From a bacterium (GTDB taxonomy: Bacteria; Myxococcota; UBA727; JAUIJE01), in the NCBI GenBank assembly GCA_030431455.1, contig JAUIJE010000013.1, forward strand, positions 147,805 through 211,804: DNA of 64,000 nucleotides, given 5' to 3'. The notes beneath the pieces are model-generated. The model did not search any database, had not been told where the DNA came from, and saw only the letters and a program-made list of their open reading frames with translations. Positions 8,282-18,310 of the stretch are shown piece after piece (position 1 is the stretch's first letter; every line of letters starts with the position of its first letter). Both the position numbers and the translations under genes were made by a program.

Positions 8282-8324
8282 GACCGGGCCGGCGGCGATG
8301 CGCGCCCCGGCCCGGTCTTTTTTT
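8282..8324 (+). terminator. strong Rho-independent terminator of the ECF cassette
   Basis: A perfect 11-bp stem (GACCGGGCCGG / CCGGCCCGGTC) with a 14-nt loop, followed at once by seven T residues. It closes the sigma/partner/Spy-like operon. Confidence 0.9.
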
Positions 8325-8385
8325 GCCCGCCCGCGCCCGGTGCCCTTCTGTGCGATAACCGGGTCATGCGCACAGGACACGCGCC

Positions 8386-10713
8386 TTGACCCTCATCGGT
8401 CACGCCGTCTCCGGCGCGGCGATCTACACCGCGCTGCGGCCGTGGGGGCACCAAAAGAGCCTGTTCGGTCTGCCGCAGGGCTGGGCTTTCTGGCTCGCGG
8501 TGTTGGTGCCGTTGCTGCCCGACCTGGACGCGTTCTCCGCGATTTGGTGGGACCCCGACCACGTCGTCGCCCACCGCGGCCTGAGCCACTCGCTGCTCGT
8601 CGGCGCCGCCCTCTCGCTCGTCGGGGTGCTCGGGCTGCAAGCCACCGGCCGGATGAACGGCGGCCGCCGCACGTTCCTGCTCGCGACGGGGTTCTTTTCG
8701 CTGCTGTTCGCCAGCCACGGCTGCACCGACGCGATGACCGACGGGGGCAAGGGGGTGATGCTGGGTTGGCCGGTGTCGGACGCGCGCACGTTCTTGCCCT
8801 GGCGACCGCTCCCCGCCGCGCCCCTGTCCACCACGCTGGTGCGCACCCAGTGGACGGAGAAACAACGCCGGGCCATGGCGCGGTACCGCAAGCGGGTTCT
8901 CGACGACGACACCACCCACAACCTGCTCAAGCGCGCCGCGGTCTCCCTCGACGACGACCCCACCGAGGCGCGCCGCCTCGCGCTGGTGGGCATCGCGCTC
9001 ACCGAGGTCCTGGTCTTCGCCCCGCTGTTCTTCATCGGCTGGTGGCGCCGACGACGGCGCCCCCCCGAGCCCCCCCCCATCGAATACAAACGCCTGGCCA
9101 CCATCACCGCGTGGGTGGTGCCCAAACCCAACCGCACGGTGGGCGCGGTGTTGGCGTCGGCGTGCGGGGTGGTGTTCGTCATCGGCCTGGTGTTTTCGCG
9201 GGCTCCCCACCTCGGGCTCGAGCACAGTCGCATTGTGTTGGTGGACGGTCACTTCACCCCCGCGTTCATCATTCGCCCCAAGACCGACACCGTCCCCGCC
9301 CCCTATGCCCTGTTGCTCCACGACTGGCGCAGCGGGCACGAGGCGATGCTGCCCTTCGCCCGCATGCTCGGGCGCAACGGGCTCGAGGTGGTGAGCGTGG
9401 ACTGGCTTGGCCACTCCGCCCACCGCACCCCCCTCGACCTCTCGTGTCCTCCCGACCGCGCGCCGCCGTGCCGCCTCGACGAGGAGCGCGTGCTGCGCCG
9501 GCAGCTGGACAACATCCTCGCCGCCTTGCAGAACGTGCGCCGGTTCTCCGGGCGCCCGATCATTCTCATCGGCCACGAGCTGGGCGCCCGGGCCGCGCTG
9601 CGGGCCCAGCACCCCGCGGTCACCGCCCGGGTGGCCTTGGCCACCGACATCGACGAGCGCCGCTTCTCGGGCAACGCCCTCATCCTCGCCCCGCGCCACG
9701 CCCGGCGTGACCTCCCCGCCCGGATCAAGGTGGGCCGGATCGTGGGCGACACCCGGGCGGGCAAGGCCTACGCGGTGCATTTTCATTCCCTGTCTTCCTC
9801 CGGCTTTCTGCACGACGAGGACATCAACCGCCGGGTCCTGGACTGGGTCCAGACCACCACCGGCGAGCGGCTCGCCCCCCCCGGCGCCCCCGATGGGGAC
9901 GACGAGCCGGACCTCCGCCCCTTGGTCGGCCGCAGCCTGCTCGCGGTGCTTTTCGGTTTGTTGTTCGCCCTCGCTTGTCTGCACTTTTTGCTCTCGCTGT
10001 TCACCGAGGCGGTCCCCCGCGTGCTCGACCGCCGGGCCAACCTCGCCCGGCCGCTGGTGGCGTTCTTTTGTTGCCTGGTGGGCCTGCTCGCCAGCGCGCG
10101 CCATTTCGGGGCCTGGGCCGACAGCGGCCCGATCTGGCTGTGGGCCGAAGAGGGCCTGCTCATTCCCCCCGGGCTGTTCACGTTTTTGCTCTGGGGCGCT
10201 ATCCCCTATTTGACGGCTCTGCTCCTCAAGACCCGCGGGGACCCGGAGGGACGGTCGGTGCTCATCCCGCGCCCCCTGCCCTTGCTCGCGGTGCTCCTCG
10301 CCGTGACCCTCCACGGGGTGCTGGTCCTCGGGGTCGCCGATGGCGCGCTCGCGCCGGTGTCGGTGCCGGTGTTTCGCGTGGGGCGGTGGGCGCTGTTCAC
10401 CGCGATGCTCTTCCCTTTTGCCCGGGTGGTGCAGGACGTCGGGCCGCAGGCCTTGCGGCCGGGACCGTGGGCGACGCGCCTGTTGTTGCGCTGCGGGCTG
10501 TGGGCGGGGGCGGCCGCGCTGCTCGCGTACGGCCGCAGCACCGTCGACGAACGCACCCTGGCATTGGTCGGGGCCGCGGTCGTCGGCGAAGCGTTCGGGG
10601 CCGTGGTCCAGCGGCACACCGGCTCCCGGTTCGCGGCGGCGCTGACCGTGGCCACCATTTGTGCGGCCGCGTTTGCCGCGCTCTACCCGATGCTGGTCGC
10701 GACCTCGGCGTGA
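8386..10713 (+). CDS. YdjM-type membrane hydrolase fused to alpha/beta-hydrolase-like and multi-TM domains
   Basis: A 775-residue multi-domain membrane protein. Residues 1-210 are the YdjM/DUF457 metal-dependent hydrolase family, with conserved PLLPDLDAF and HRGLSHS and several TM helices. Residues about 290-470 look like an alpha/beta-hydrolase (YALLLHDWRSGHEAMLPFARML, VVSVDWLGHS, IILIGHELGARAAL). The nucleophile elbow reads GHELG, with Glu398 where Ser is expected, so ordinary Ser catalysis is unlikely. Residues about 520-775 are at least six more TM helices. The start is a TTG at 8386, the first codon giving the family N-terminus TLIGHAVSGAA. Substrate unknown. Confidence 0.75.
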   Translation: MTLIGHAVSGAAIYTALRPWGHQKSLFGLPQGWAFWLAVLVPLLPDLDAFSAIWWDPDHVVAHRGLSHSLLVGAALSLVGVLGLQATGRMNGGRRTFLLATGFFSLLFASHGCTDAMTDGGKGVMLGWPVSDARTFLPWRPLPAAPLSTTLVRTQWTEKQRRAMARYRKRVLDDDTTHNLLKRAAVSLDDDPTEARRLALVGIALTEVLVFAPLFFIGWWRRRRRPPEPPPIEYKRLATITAWVVPKPNRTVGAVLASACGVVFVIGLVFSRAPHLGLEHSRIVLVDGHFTPAFIIRPKTDTVPAPYALLLHDWRSGHEAMLPFARMLGRNGLEVVSVDWLGHSAHRTPLDLSCPPDRAPPCRLDEERVLRRQLDNILAALQNVRRFSGRPIILIGHELGARAALRAQHPAVTARVALATDIDERRFSGNALILAPRHARRDLPARIKVGRIVGDTRAGKAYAVHFHSLSSSGFLHDEDINRRVLDWVQTTTGERLAPPGAPDGDDEPDLRPLVGRSLLAVLFGLLFALACLHFLLSLFTEAVPRVLDRRANLARPLVAFFCCLVGLLASARHFGAWADSGPIWLWAEEGLLIPPGLFTFLLWGAIPYLTALLLKTRGDPEGRSVLIPRPLPLLAVLLAVTLHGVLVLGVADGALAPVSVPVFRVGRWALFTAMLFPFARVVQDVGPQALRPGPWATRLLLRCGLWAGAAALLAYGRSTVDERTLALVGAAVVGEAFGAVVQRHTGSRFAAALTVATICAAAFAALYPMLVATSA

Positions 10714-10855
10714 GCGACGGGGGCTGGCCCCGCAGATCACGACATGCCTGTCACGGTTTCGACCGCCCAACGCCCAACGCACCGCCCGCATCGGCGCCCG
10801 CGCGCGGTTTGCGATTTGGTGCGGTGGTTGCATTCGGGTGCGGCGGAGGAATGAC

Positions 10856-11656
10856 ATGATCAAGAATGAAGCGATGGGGTGGCGGTCGTTGGTGTTGGGT
10901 TTGACGACGGTGGGGGCGCTTTGGAGCGTGGCCTGCACCGAACGGGTGGGGTCGGAGGACATCAACATCGGGGACGGCGACGGCGACGGCGACGGTGACG
11001 GGGACGGCGACGGCGACGGCGACGGCGCGGTGTACGCGGTGTTCTCGGCCACCCGCGCGGCCGGCCAAAGCGACACCACGCTGTCCGCCGCGCTCAAGGT
11101 CGGTGGCCCCCAGTCCAATGTGTATGTGGAGATCGAGGGCGACGATCAACTGTACGGGCTGCACAACGGCACCCGCATCGAGCTTCCCCCGGTGGCGAAC
11201 ATCATCGACCCCGACCTCATCACCTACGGCGACGACTTCGCGGACATCGCCCCCGGCGACAGCTTGGCGCTGGTTTTTCAGCGTGGCGAATCGGTCTACG
11301 ACGAGACCACGGTCACGATGCCCGCCGCGCCCACCCTGGCCAGCCCGGCCGACGGCGCGACCTTCCGCATCGACGAGGACTTGGTGCTGACCTGGGCCGC
11401 CGAAGCCGGGACCAACATCGTGGCCACCCTCGACGGCACCTGCATCGAGGAATACATCACCGACGCCGCGGCCGACGAGGGCACGGTGACCATCCCCGCG
11501 GGCACCTTGCAAGAGGAGAGCGAGGCCCCCGGCCAGGCCTGCGACGTGCTCGTCGAGCTGCGCCGCACCACGCCCGGCAGCGCCGATCCCGTGTTCCAAG
11601 GCGGGTCCATCCGGGCCGAGGCCGAGGCCACCCTGACCTTGACCCGCGCGCCGTAG
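10856..11656 (+). CDS. GD-stalk lipoprotein
   Basis: A 266-residue exported lipoprotein with lipobox SVAC (Cys27) after a hydrophobic signal. A spacer of nine Gly-Asp dipeptides lies at residues about 39-57, then come one or two beta-sandwich domains (AVYAVFSATRAAG, PTLASPADGATFRIDEDLVLTWAAEAG; the latter is the common 'what-is-the-question' Ig-like repeat). The start at 10856 has GGAGGA 5 nt before it. It is followed after 9 bp by a MYXO-CTERM-like protein and probably co-transcribed. Function unknown; a surface-displayed binding protein is likely. Confidence 0.85.
   Translation: MIKNEAMGWRSLVLGLTTVGALWSVACTERVGSEDINIGDGDGDGDGDGDGDGDGDGAVYAVFSATRAAGQSDTTLSAALKVGGPQSNVYVEIEGDDQLYGLHNGTRIELPPVANIIDPDLITYGDDFADIAPGDSLALVFQRGESVYDETTVTMPAAPTLASPADGATFRIDEDLVLTWAAEAGTNIVATLDGTCIEEYITDAAADEGTVTIPAGTLQEESEAPGQACDVLVELRRTTPGSADPVFQGGSIRAEAEATLTLTRAP
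10970..11026 (+). repeat. Gly-Asp hexanucleotide microsatellite
   Basis: Tandem GGNGAY hexamers coding nine Gly-Asp pairs, mostly GGCGAC. The length is a multiple of 3 and mostly of 6, so slippage would change stalk length without a frameshift. Confidence 0.9.
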
Positions 11657-11665
11657 GGGCAAGCC

Positions 11666-12532
11666 ATGCTCGCACTTGTCTTGCTCACCCTGGCGACGAG
11701 CAGCGACCCCGAACCGCCCTATGACATCCACGATGTGTTCGAGGCGGTTCCGCGGTCGGGCGAGACCGATCTCCCGGTGAACACGCGGCTGTTCCTCGGG
11801 CCGGGGGTCGCCTCTTCCCTGTTTCAGATCGAACGCTTGGCCGAGGACGACCAACCCGTTCTGTTGTGGGAAGAAGGCCAGCGCTTGGCGTACGGCCAGT
11901 CGGTTGAGCTCGACGTGGGCCTGCGCCGGGAGGTCACCGTGCGCGCCCACGGGTGGGCCGAGGACGCCGACGCGGACGACTACGTCGACACCGTGCTTGG
12001 GTTGAGCGATGTCGAGGACCTTGACCCGCCGACGGTCGAGGGCAGCCTGCGGCTCGAGGGCGTTCGCAACCGGGAGCGCGACGGCGCGCTCTGCGCGCCG
12101 GTGGTGGGCACGTGTCCCCCGCCGACCACGTGGCACTCGTTCCGCGTGATTGTGCCCCCCGCCGCGGATGCCTCGCGGTTGGCCTACTACGGCGTGGTGG
12201 TGTTTGACGAGGGAAGCACCGCCGGGGCCGTGGGGGGCGGGAGGACGTTCGCGGCCCCGAAAGAACGCGCCAGCGGCGACGATGTCTCCATCTACACCGA
12301 GGTGTTCTATCCCGCCGGCACCACCGAACGGCTCCAGGTCCGCGTCACCGTGTCGGACATCGCGGGCAACATCACGACCTACGACCCCCTGTTCGTCGAT
12401 GTCGCCGACCTGCTCGCCGAGGACCCCCTCGGCGCCTGCGCGTGCGCGCGCCCGGCCACAAGTCCCGCTTGGGGTCTCGCGGTGCTCGTCCCCCTTTTCT
12501 TCTGTACGCGTCGACGCCAGACGGGGGCATGA
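11666..12532 (+). CDS. secreted protein with MYXO-CTERM-like C-terminal anchor
   Basis: A 288-residue protein. It has a short signal (MLALVLLTLATSS), beta-rich Ig-like domains (FRVIVPPAADASRLAYYGVVVFD; RLQVRVTVSDIAGNITTYDP), and an end with GACACARP, a hydrophobic segment (AWGLAVLVPLFFC) and RRRQ. The Cys-x-Cys before a short helix and basic end matches the tail at 2783-3703. The N-terminal phrase DVFEAVPRSGETDLPVNTRLFL resembles Ig-like domains of other deltaproteobacterial surface proteins. It lies 9 bp after the GD-stalk lipoprotein and overlaps the next gene by 4 nt (ATGA). Function unknown. Confidence 0.75.
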   Translation: MLALVLLTLATSSDPEPPYDIHDVFEAVPRSGETDLPVNTRLFLGPGVASSLFQIERLAEDDQPVLLWEEGQRLAYGQSVELDVGLRREVTVRAHGWAEDADADDYVDTVLGLSDVEDLDPPTVEGSLRLEGVRNRERDGALCAPVVGTCPPPTTWHSFRVIVPPAADASRLAYYGVVVFDEGSTAGAVGGGRTFAAPKERASGDDVSIYTEVFYPAGTTERLQVRVTVSDIAGNITTYDPLFVDVADLLAEDPLGACACARPATSPAWGLAVLVPLFFCTRRRQTGA

Positions 12533-13287
12533 CCGGTCTGCCGCTGCCCGCGCCCCTCCTCGAAGTCTGGCGCACCTTCGACGACTTCCCCATGGAGACC
12601 CTGACCAAGGCCTGGGTGGCCAAGACCCACGGCCCGCGCCAACGCACCGTCGAGGAGATGGAGCGTCACCGGAAAAAGACCGGGGCGAGCGGCAACTGCT
12701 TCGACCTCGCCCTCTGGCTGCAACACCGCTTGCACCGAGCCGGCCTCGGCGCGGACATCATCAGCGACCGCATCGCCGACAAAGACGCCCACGTGGCCGT
12801 GCTCGCCCACGTCGAAGGCCGCGCGTTCCTGTGCGACCTCGGCGACATGTGGCTGCACCCTTTGGCCCTCGACCTCGACACCACGACCCCGGTGAGCGGC
12901 CTGTTCCCCGCGGCGCGCATCCGTCACCACATCGCGGGCGACACCCTCACCGTCTCCTACCACCGCCCGGGGGACAAGGCCTCGTCCCAATCCTACTGTC
13001 TGCGTGCCGTGACGGACGCCGAGCTCGCCCACGCCACCGCGGTCAACCAAGCCTACCTCGCGCAACTCCTGGTGGAGGTGCGTGACTTTTCAGACCAGTC
13101 GCATTGGGAGTTCGCCGACCACGAGAGCCGGCGCAGCACCGACCACGGCCTGTTCGACGAACCCTTGGCCGAATCCTACGCCGCCTGGGCCACCCGCATC
13201 GCCGCCCGCACCGGCATGCGCGCGGACTACGTCGAGGCGTGCCTGGAAGCGTTCGCCGCCCTCACCACGTCACCGTCTGCCAACTGA
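12529..13287 (+). CDS. Cys-His-Asp thiol enzyme of the arylamine N-acetyltransferase/transglutaminase fold
   Basis: A 252-residue cytoplasmic-type protein with an ordered catalytic triad: Cys in TGASGNCFDLALWLQ, His in ADKDAHVAVLAHV, and Asp in AFLCDLGDMWLHP. This spacing is typical of arylamine N-acetyltransferases and related transglutaminase-like enzymes. It has no signal peptide. It is coupled by ATGA to the upstream MYXO-CTERM-like gene, which is unusual for a detoxification enzyme, so a modifying role on a partner is possible (inference). The end overlaps the convergent gene by 26 bp. Confidence 0.65.
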   Translation: MTGLPLPAPLLEVWRTFDDFPMETLTKAWVAKTHGPRQRTVEEMERHRKKTGASGNCFDLALWLQHRLHRAGLGADIISDRIADKDAHVAVLAHVEGRAFLCDLGDMWLHPLALDLDTTTPVSGLFPAARIRHHIAGDTLTVSYHRPGDKASSQSYCLRAVTDAELAHATAVNQAYLAQLLVEVRDFSDQSHWEFADHESRRSTDHGLFDEPLAESYAAWATRIAARTGMRADYVEACLEAFAALTTSPSAN

Positions 13288-13864
13288 ACCGCACGACATT
13301 GGGCACCCCCAGCCCCGTCGGGTTGTACCGCCAGCGCGCCTTGACCCGCAGCGTGCGCCGCTTGTCCCCATTGCGCCGGCTCCCCCAATCCCAGGTGTGC
13401 TCCACCGCCACCTGTTGCCGGGTCGATCGCACCGACCGCTCGGCGCCGTGGCGGTCCCGGAGGGCGGTCAGCAGGTCGGTCAAGATCTGTTCGTGGGTCG
13501 CTTCGTCGACGTCGTTGGTCTCCGCCCGGCACTCGATCCGGCCGCGCCCGTCGTCGCTCTCGCGTCGTTCGCAAGAAAAGTCGTGCCCGGCGAGCTCAAT
13601 GGCATCGCTCCGGCGGTAGGGCGCGTCCATCGACAAGCCGAGCACGTCGTCAAAGAAGCTCACGCAATCGGCCCGCGCCTCGCAGGCGGTGGGCGTCGCC
13701 ACCGCCCGCAGGCCCACCGGGGGCGCAGGCTCTTTTTCCCCGGCCGGGGGCGCGGACGCCGCGGTCTGCGCCACCTCCCCCGCCTTCACCGCCCGCGCCA
13801 CGGGCACCAACAAAATAAACCCCAGGCTCAGCGAGAGCCCCAAATGAAATAGATACATCTTCAT
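13262..13864 (-). CDS. secreted protein of unknown function
   Basis: A 200-residue protein with an N-terminal signal or anchor helix (LFHLGLSLSLGFILLVPVARA) and an Ala/Pro/Glu-rich linker. A compact domain follows with Cys residues paired in CEARADC and in FSCERR...RIEC, and a beta-rich end (QQVAVEHTWDWGSR, RRTLRVKARWRYNPTG). No family recognised. It overlaps the convergent thiol-enzyme gene by 26 bp at the 3' ends. The window has several such convergent overlaps. Confidence 0.7.
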   Translation of the reverse strand: MKMYLFHLGLSLSLGFILLVPVARAVKAGEVAQTAASAPPAGEKEPAPPVGLRAVATPTACEARADCVSFFDDVLGLSMDAPYRRSDAIELAGHDFSCERRESDDGRGRIECRAETNDVDEATHEQILTDLLTALRDRHGAERSVRSTRQQVAVEHTWDWGSRRNGDKRRTLRVKARWRYNPTGLGVPNVVRFSWQTVTW

Positions 13865-13903
13865 GCCGCCCCATGAACGGGGCCGCGCACGATTCGATCT
13901 CGG

Positions 13904-14452
13904 CTATTTCACCCGGGTCAGGGACATGCCGAACGACGGCCGCCATACGCCCGGTTTTGGCGAGAACGCCCCCTCCTCGGTCCAGGTGTCCCCTTGGCAG
14001 GTCAGGGTGTAGCGAACGGTGCCGTGGGGAACCTTGAGCTCCCACGAGAACGAGCCCGGACCGAGGACTTTGCCTTGGGCCTGGGTGTGGCGACCGTCGA
14101 CGAGCCAAGACGAAAACCGCAACGATCCATCGGGGGCGTTGCTCACCACCGCGAACGCGTGGTGCACGACGTCGTTGGTCTTCTTGTCTCGACCCACACC
14201 TTCGATGGTGAGCAAGGCATGTCCCAAGCGCGGTTCGACCGTCTCGGTCTGGGCGAACTGTTCCTTCTTCCCCTGCCGATTGAGGATCCAGCCTTCGCCC
14301 TGCCAACGGCCCGCGAAGCACGCCAACTGCGACACCGGCTGCGGGGCCGCAGGACCCGGCGGACCCGGCACGTTGGGGGCGGAGAGCCCCGGCCCGGCGG
14401 TGATCAGGGCGGCGAGGGCAATCGCCGACGACACACATACAGCACGGATCAT
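13904..14452 (-). CDS. secreted lipocalin-like (calycin beta-barrel) protein
   Basis: A 182-residue exported protein. The signal peptide is MIRAVCVSSAIALAALITAG, then a short Pro-rich linker and a domain opening with FAGRWQGEGWILNRQGK, the Gly-x-Trp opening of small calycin-like barrels (DUF1579-type, lipocalin-like). Alternating strands follow (HALLTIEGVG, SLRFSSWLVDG, VRYTLTCQGDTW). The start at 14452 has GAGGAG 7 nt upstream; the frame extends further up without a ribosome site. The likely role is binding a small hydrophobic molecule in the periplasm; the ligand is unknown. Confidence 0.7.
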   Translation of the reverse strand: MIRAVCVSSAIALAALITAGPGLSAPNVPGPPGPAAPQPVSQLACFAGRWQGEGWILNRQGKKEQFAQTETVEPRLGHALLTIEGVGRDKKTNDVVHHAFAVVSNAPDGSLRFSSWLVDGRHTQAQGKVLGPGSFSWELKVPHGTVRYTLTCQGDTWTEEGAFSPKPGVWRPSFGMSLTRVK

Positions 14453-14581
14453 GGTTGCTCTCCTCAGTTTCCACGTGTTGGTTGGGCTTGGCCGATAACA
14501 AAGACCTCGACGACTATACGCCCCCTGACCCACGAGCGGCGAGCATGCCTCCCCACCGCGCCACGGGCGCGCGCAAAGCGA

Positions 14582-14617
14582 TAAAGCCCCAGCCCCCGCG
14601 GGAGCCGGAGCTGGGGC
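14582..14617 (-). terminator. terminator of the ArsR-SRPBCC operon
   Basis: GCTGGGGC / GCCCCAGC form an 8-bp stem that extends with further G-C pairs. On the minus strand it is followed by TTTATCG. It lies 81 bp after the stop of the SRPBCC gene. Confidence 0.6.
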
Positions 14618-14698
14618 GCGTGGCTCGTCGCGCCCGCACAAGACGGCGCCGCCGCGCGCGCGGTTCTCCATCGTGTGCCGACGTTCTGCACCAGCCCG

Positions 14699-15190
14699 TC
14701 AGCCGGCGCGGACCTCGTCGAGCAACGCCTCGAGCAGGTCGTAGCCTTCGCCCAACCCCTCGTCCATCGGCGAGCGCAACACGCGATCACGTGCCTGTTC
14801 ACTGCTGTACAACAGGTGCAGCTCGAGGCGCGTGGCCCGCGGGCCCTCCTCGTGCAGGGACGTGGTCACCACCGATTCGCCCCCCGTCCAGTCCTCGTCA
14901 AAGGTCTCGCGGTGCACGATGCGCGAACAGGGCACAAGCTCGACGAAAGTCCCGCGAATGCCCATGCGCCAGTCGTCGCTGGCCCGGGTCCACTCGTAGC
15001 GAAAGGTGCCGCCCACCCGGGCGTCGACCTCGCACACCGCCCAGTCCATGCGCGCGGTCCCGAGCCAGCGCTGAATCAGCGCAGGCTCGAGATGGGCGCG
15101 GTACACGAGCTCGCGCGGGGCCGCGAAGCGCCGGGTCACGACGATGGCGCGCTCGCCCACCGAATCCACCCGCAATGCTTGTGCACTCAT
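14699..15190 (-). CDS. SRPBCC / AHSA1-type domain protein
   Basis: A 163-residue cytoplasmic protein of the START/Bet v1 fold, in the AHSA1 (activator of Hsp90 ATPase homologue) branch: RFAAPRELVYRAHLEPALIQRWLG, VGGTFRYEW, GTFVELVPCSRIVHRETF. In bacteria this branch is commonly paired with an ArsR regulator, as here; the start overlaps the stop of the upstream ArsR gene by 4 nt. These proteins bind a small hydrophobic ligand in the central cavity; the ligand here is unknown. Confidence 0.9.
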   Translation of the reverse strand: MSAQALRVDSVGERAIVVTRRFAAPRELVYRAHLEPALIQRWLGTARMDWAVCEVDARVGGTFRYEWTRASDDWRMGIRGTFVELVPCSRIVHRETFDEDWTGGESVVTTSLHEEGPRATRLELHLLYSSEQARDRVLRSPMDEGLGEGYDLLEALLDEVRAG

Positions 15191-15534
15191 GGCTCGTCCT
15201 CGTCAGAAGGGGGCGTGAGCCGCTGCATCTCCTCGAGCAGCCCGTCCAACTGAGCATAGCTGTCTTCCCAGAACCGCCGAAAGCCGTACAAGTACCGCGT
15301 GGCCTCTTGCAATGGTTCTGCTTCGATTTGGCGCGGCCGGTAGTTGCCCACCTGCGCTTGCGAAACCAGCCCCGCCTCCTCGAGCACGCGCAGATGGCGC
15401 GACACCGCGGGCTGGCTGATGGGAAGCGGCGCGGCCAGCTCCGTGACCGTGGCCGCCCCTGCGCTCAGCCGCGCGAGGATCGCCCGCCGGTAGGGGTCCG
15501 CGAGGGCGGCAAAGGTGGCGTCGAGGTTCTGCAC
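15187..15534 (-). CDS. ArsR family winged-helix regulator
   Basis: A 115-residue DNA-binding repressor: FAALADPYRRAILARLSAG opening helix, then the HTH TVTELAAPLPISQPAVSRHLRVLEEAGLV and the wing region SQAQVGNYRPRQIE. It has no metal-binding Cys pair (no CxC in the recognition helix), so it belongs to the metal-independent, SRPBCC-associated group. It overlaps the SRPBCC gene by 4 nt and lies 9 bp after the VOC gene, so all three probably form one operon on the minus strand. Confidence 0.92.
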   Translation of the reverse strand: MQNLDATFAALADPYRRAILARLSAGAATVTELAAPLPISQPAVSRHLRVLEEAGLVSQAQVGNYRPRQIEAEPLQEATRYLYGFRRFWEDSYAQLDGLLEEMQRLTPPSDEDEP

Positions 15535-15543
15535 CGCTTGGCC

Positions 15544-15915
15544 CTATTTCTTGTTCAGCTGGTGGAGGATGATGGCGTTGCCGTCCGGGTCCAGCACCGG
15601 CACCATCCGGCAGTTGGGCCCATGGATGGGGGTCTCGACCTCGACCTGAGCCCCGGCCGCGCGCAACTTGTCGGTGAGCGCGTCGAGGTCCTCGACCTCG
15701 AACGCGATGGTCCCGCCGCCTTCGGCGCCCGGCTTGGCCTTGGTGGCGTTGGACAAGGCAAAGCAGCCCCCGCCCGGCAGGTCGTACTCGATCCAGAACA
15801 TTCCGCCCTGGCCGCCGTGGGCCCCGACCTCGAGGCCCAGCTGCCCCTCATAGAAATCACGCGCCACCTGCGCATCGGCCACCGGGTACACGGTGAACGC
15901 CACCTTCTTCAGCAT
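15544..15915 (-). CDS. VOC (glyoxalase/bleomycin-resistance) family protein
   Basis: A 123-residue protein made of the paired beta-alpha-beta-beta-beta units of the VOC superfamily: VAFTVYPVADAQVARDFYEGQLGL, GGGTIAFEVEDLDALTDKLRAAG and MVPVLDPDGNAIILHQLNKK. Metal-binding positions are only partly conserved, so the reaction cannot be assigned. The ATG at 15915 is preceded by AGAGGAG at 7 nt. It is the first gene of the VOC-ArsR-SRPBCC run. Confidence 0.9.
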   Translation of the reverse strand: MLKKVAFTVYPVADAQVARDFYEGQLGLEVGAHGGQGGMFWIEYDLPGGGCFALSNATKAKPGAEGGGTIAFEVEDLDALTDKLRAAGAQVEVETPIHGPNCRMVPVLDPDGNAIILHQLNKK

Positions 15916-15983
15916 GCTCGACTCCTCTGCGCACCAGTCGCCGGCGCCAAATCTACATAACAGTTCTGTTATATAGATCGAAA

Positions 15984-16014
15984 CAAAAAAAACGGACCCC
16001 GTAGGGTCCGTTTT
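15984..16014 (-). terminator. terminator of the groES-groEL operon
   Basis: ACGGACCC / GGGTCCGT (8 bp, loop CGTA on the plus strand) is followed on the minus strand by a run of eight T. It lies about 200 bp after the groEL stop. The plus side also has a short T run, so it may act in both directions. Confidence 0.85.
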
Positions 16015-16102
16015 GGGTTCTGACGAATGGTCGTCGGACCTGATTCGATTTTTGGGCCTCGCGAGGCCGTCGAGGGCAAGGCGGGTCCGAGGCGCGGAGC
16101 AA

Positions 16103-16138
16103 GCGAACGAAGTTCGCCCAAGCAACGCGAAGCGTTGC
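16103..16138. repeat. two tandem GAA-triloop mini-hairpins in the groEL 3' region
   Basis: GCGAAC-GAA-GTTCGC (16103-16117) and GCAACGC-GAA-GCGTTGC (16122-16138) are perfect stems of 6 and 7 bp with the same three-base loop and unrelated stems. The second contains GCGAAGC, known from DNA biophysics as an extremely stable mini-hairpin. They fill part of the 302-bp gap between groEL and the VOC gene; no gene is seen in this gap. Confidence 0.7.
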
Positions 16139-16217
16139 CGAGCGTACATGACGCACGTGAGCGAGCACCGCAGGACCCAACGCAGCCATTCGGCGGCCGC
16201 AGCAGGTCAGACGCCCA

Positions 16218-17891
<1,674 letters not shown>

Positions 17892-17955
17892 TCACGCCAC
17901 CTTCAGTGGCATTGTTGGGGCGTGGCCCCGAAGAGTTGAAATAGGGAAAAGCGGC

Positions 17956-18252
17956 TCAGCTGAGGACGCCGAGGAGGTCGTCTTCGCGGAGGAGAAGGAA
18001 GGTCTCGCCTTCGATCTTGATCTCGGTCTCGGCGTATTTGCCGAACAGCACCTTGTCGCCGACCTTGACGCTCATCTCGCGCACGCTGCCATCGTCGAGG
18101 ACCTTGCCGTTGCCGGTGGCCACGATCTCGCCCTCGAGGGGCTTCTCTTTGGCGTTGTCGGGGATGATGATGCCGCCCTTGGTGGTGGTCTCGCTGGCGA
18201 GACGCTTGACCAGGACCCGATCGTAGAGGGGACGAACCTTCGGTTTAGCCAT
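17956..18252 (-). CDS. groES: 10-kDa co-chaperonin GroES
   Basis: A 98-residue lid protein of the chaperonin: [18 protein letters not shown], the mobile-loop region [20 protein letters not shown], and [21 protein letters not shown] to [11 protein letters not shown]. The ATG at 18252 is preceded by AGGAG. It is the first gene of groES-groEL; a CIRCE operator and promoter lie directly upstream. Confidence 0.98.
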   Translation of the reverse strand: MAKPKVRPLYDRVLVKRLASETTTKGGIIIPDNAKEKPLEGEIVATGNGKVLDDGSVREMSVKVGDKVLFGKYAETEIKIEGETFLLLREDDLLGVLS

Positions 18253-18310
18253 GATGAGAACTCCTGCCCCAAAGGGCGCGTGGGAAACTGCGGGCGGGGC
18301 GCGGGAGATC

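Noticed and set aside
7453..11118. A 1221-codon open frame on the minus strand
   Set aside because: It runs antisense to four well-supported plus-strand genes, contains low-complexity Arg/Gly/Gln/Pro text and PSPSPS from the antisense of the Gly-Asp repeat. An artefact of GC-rich third positions.
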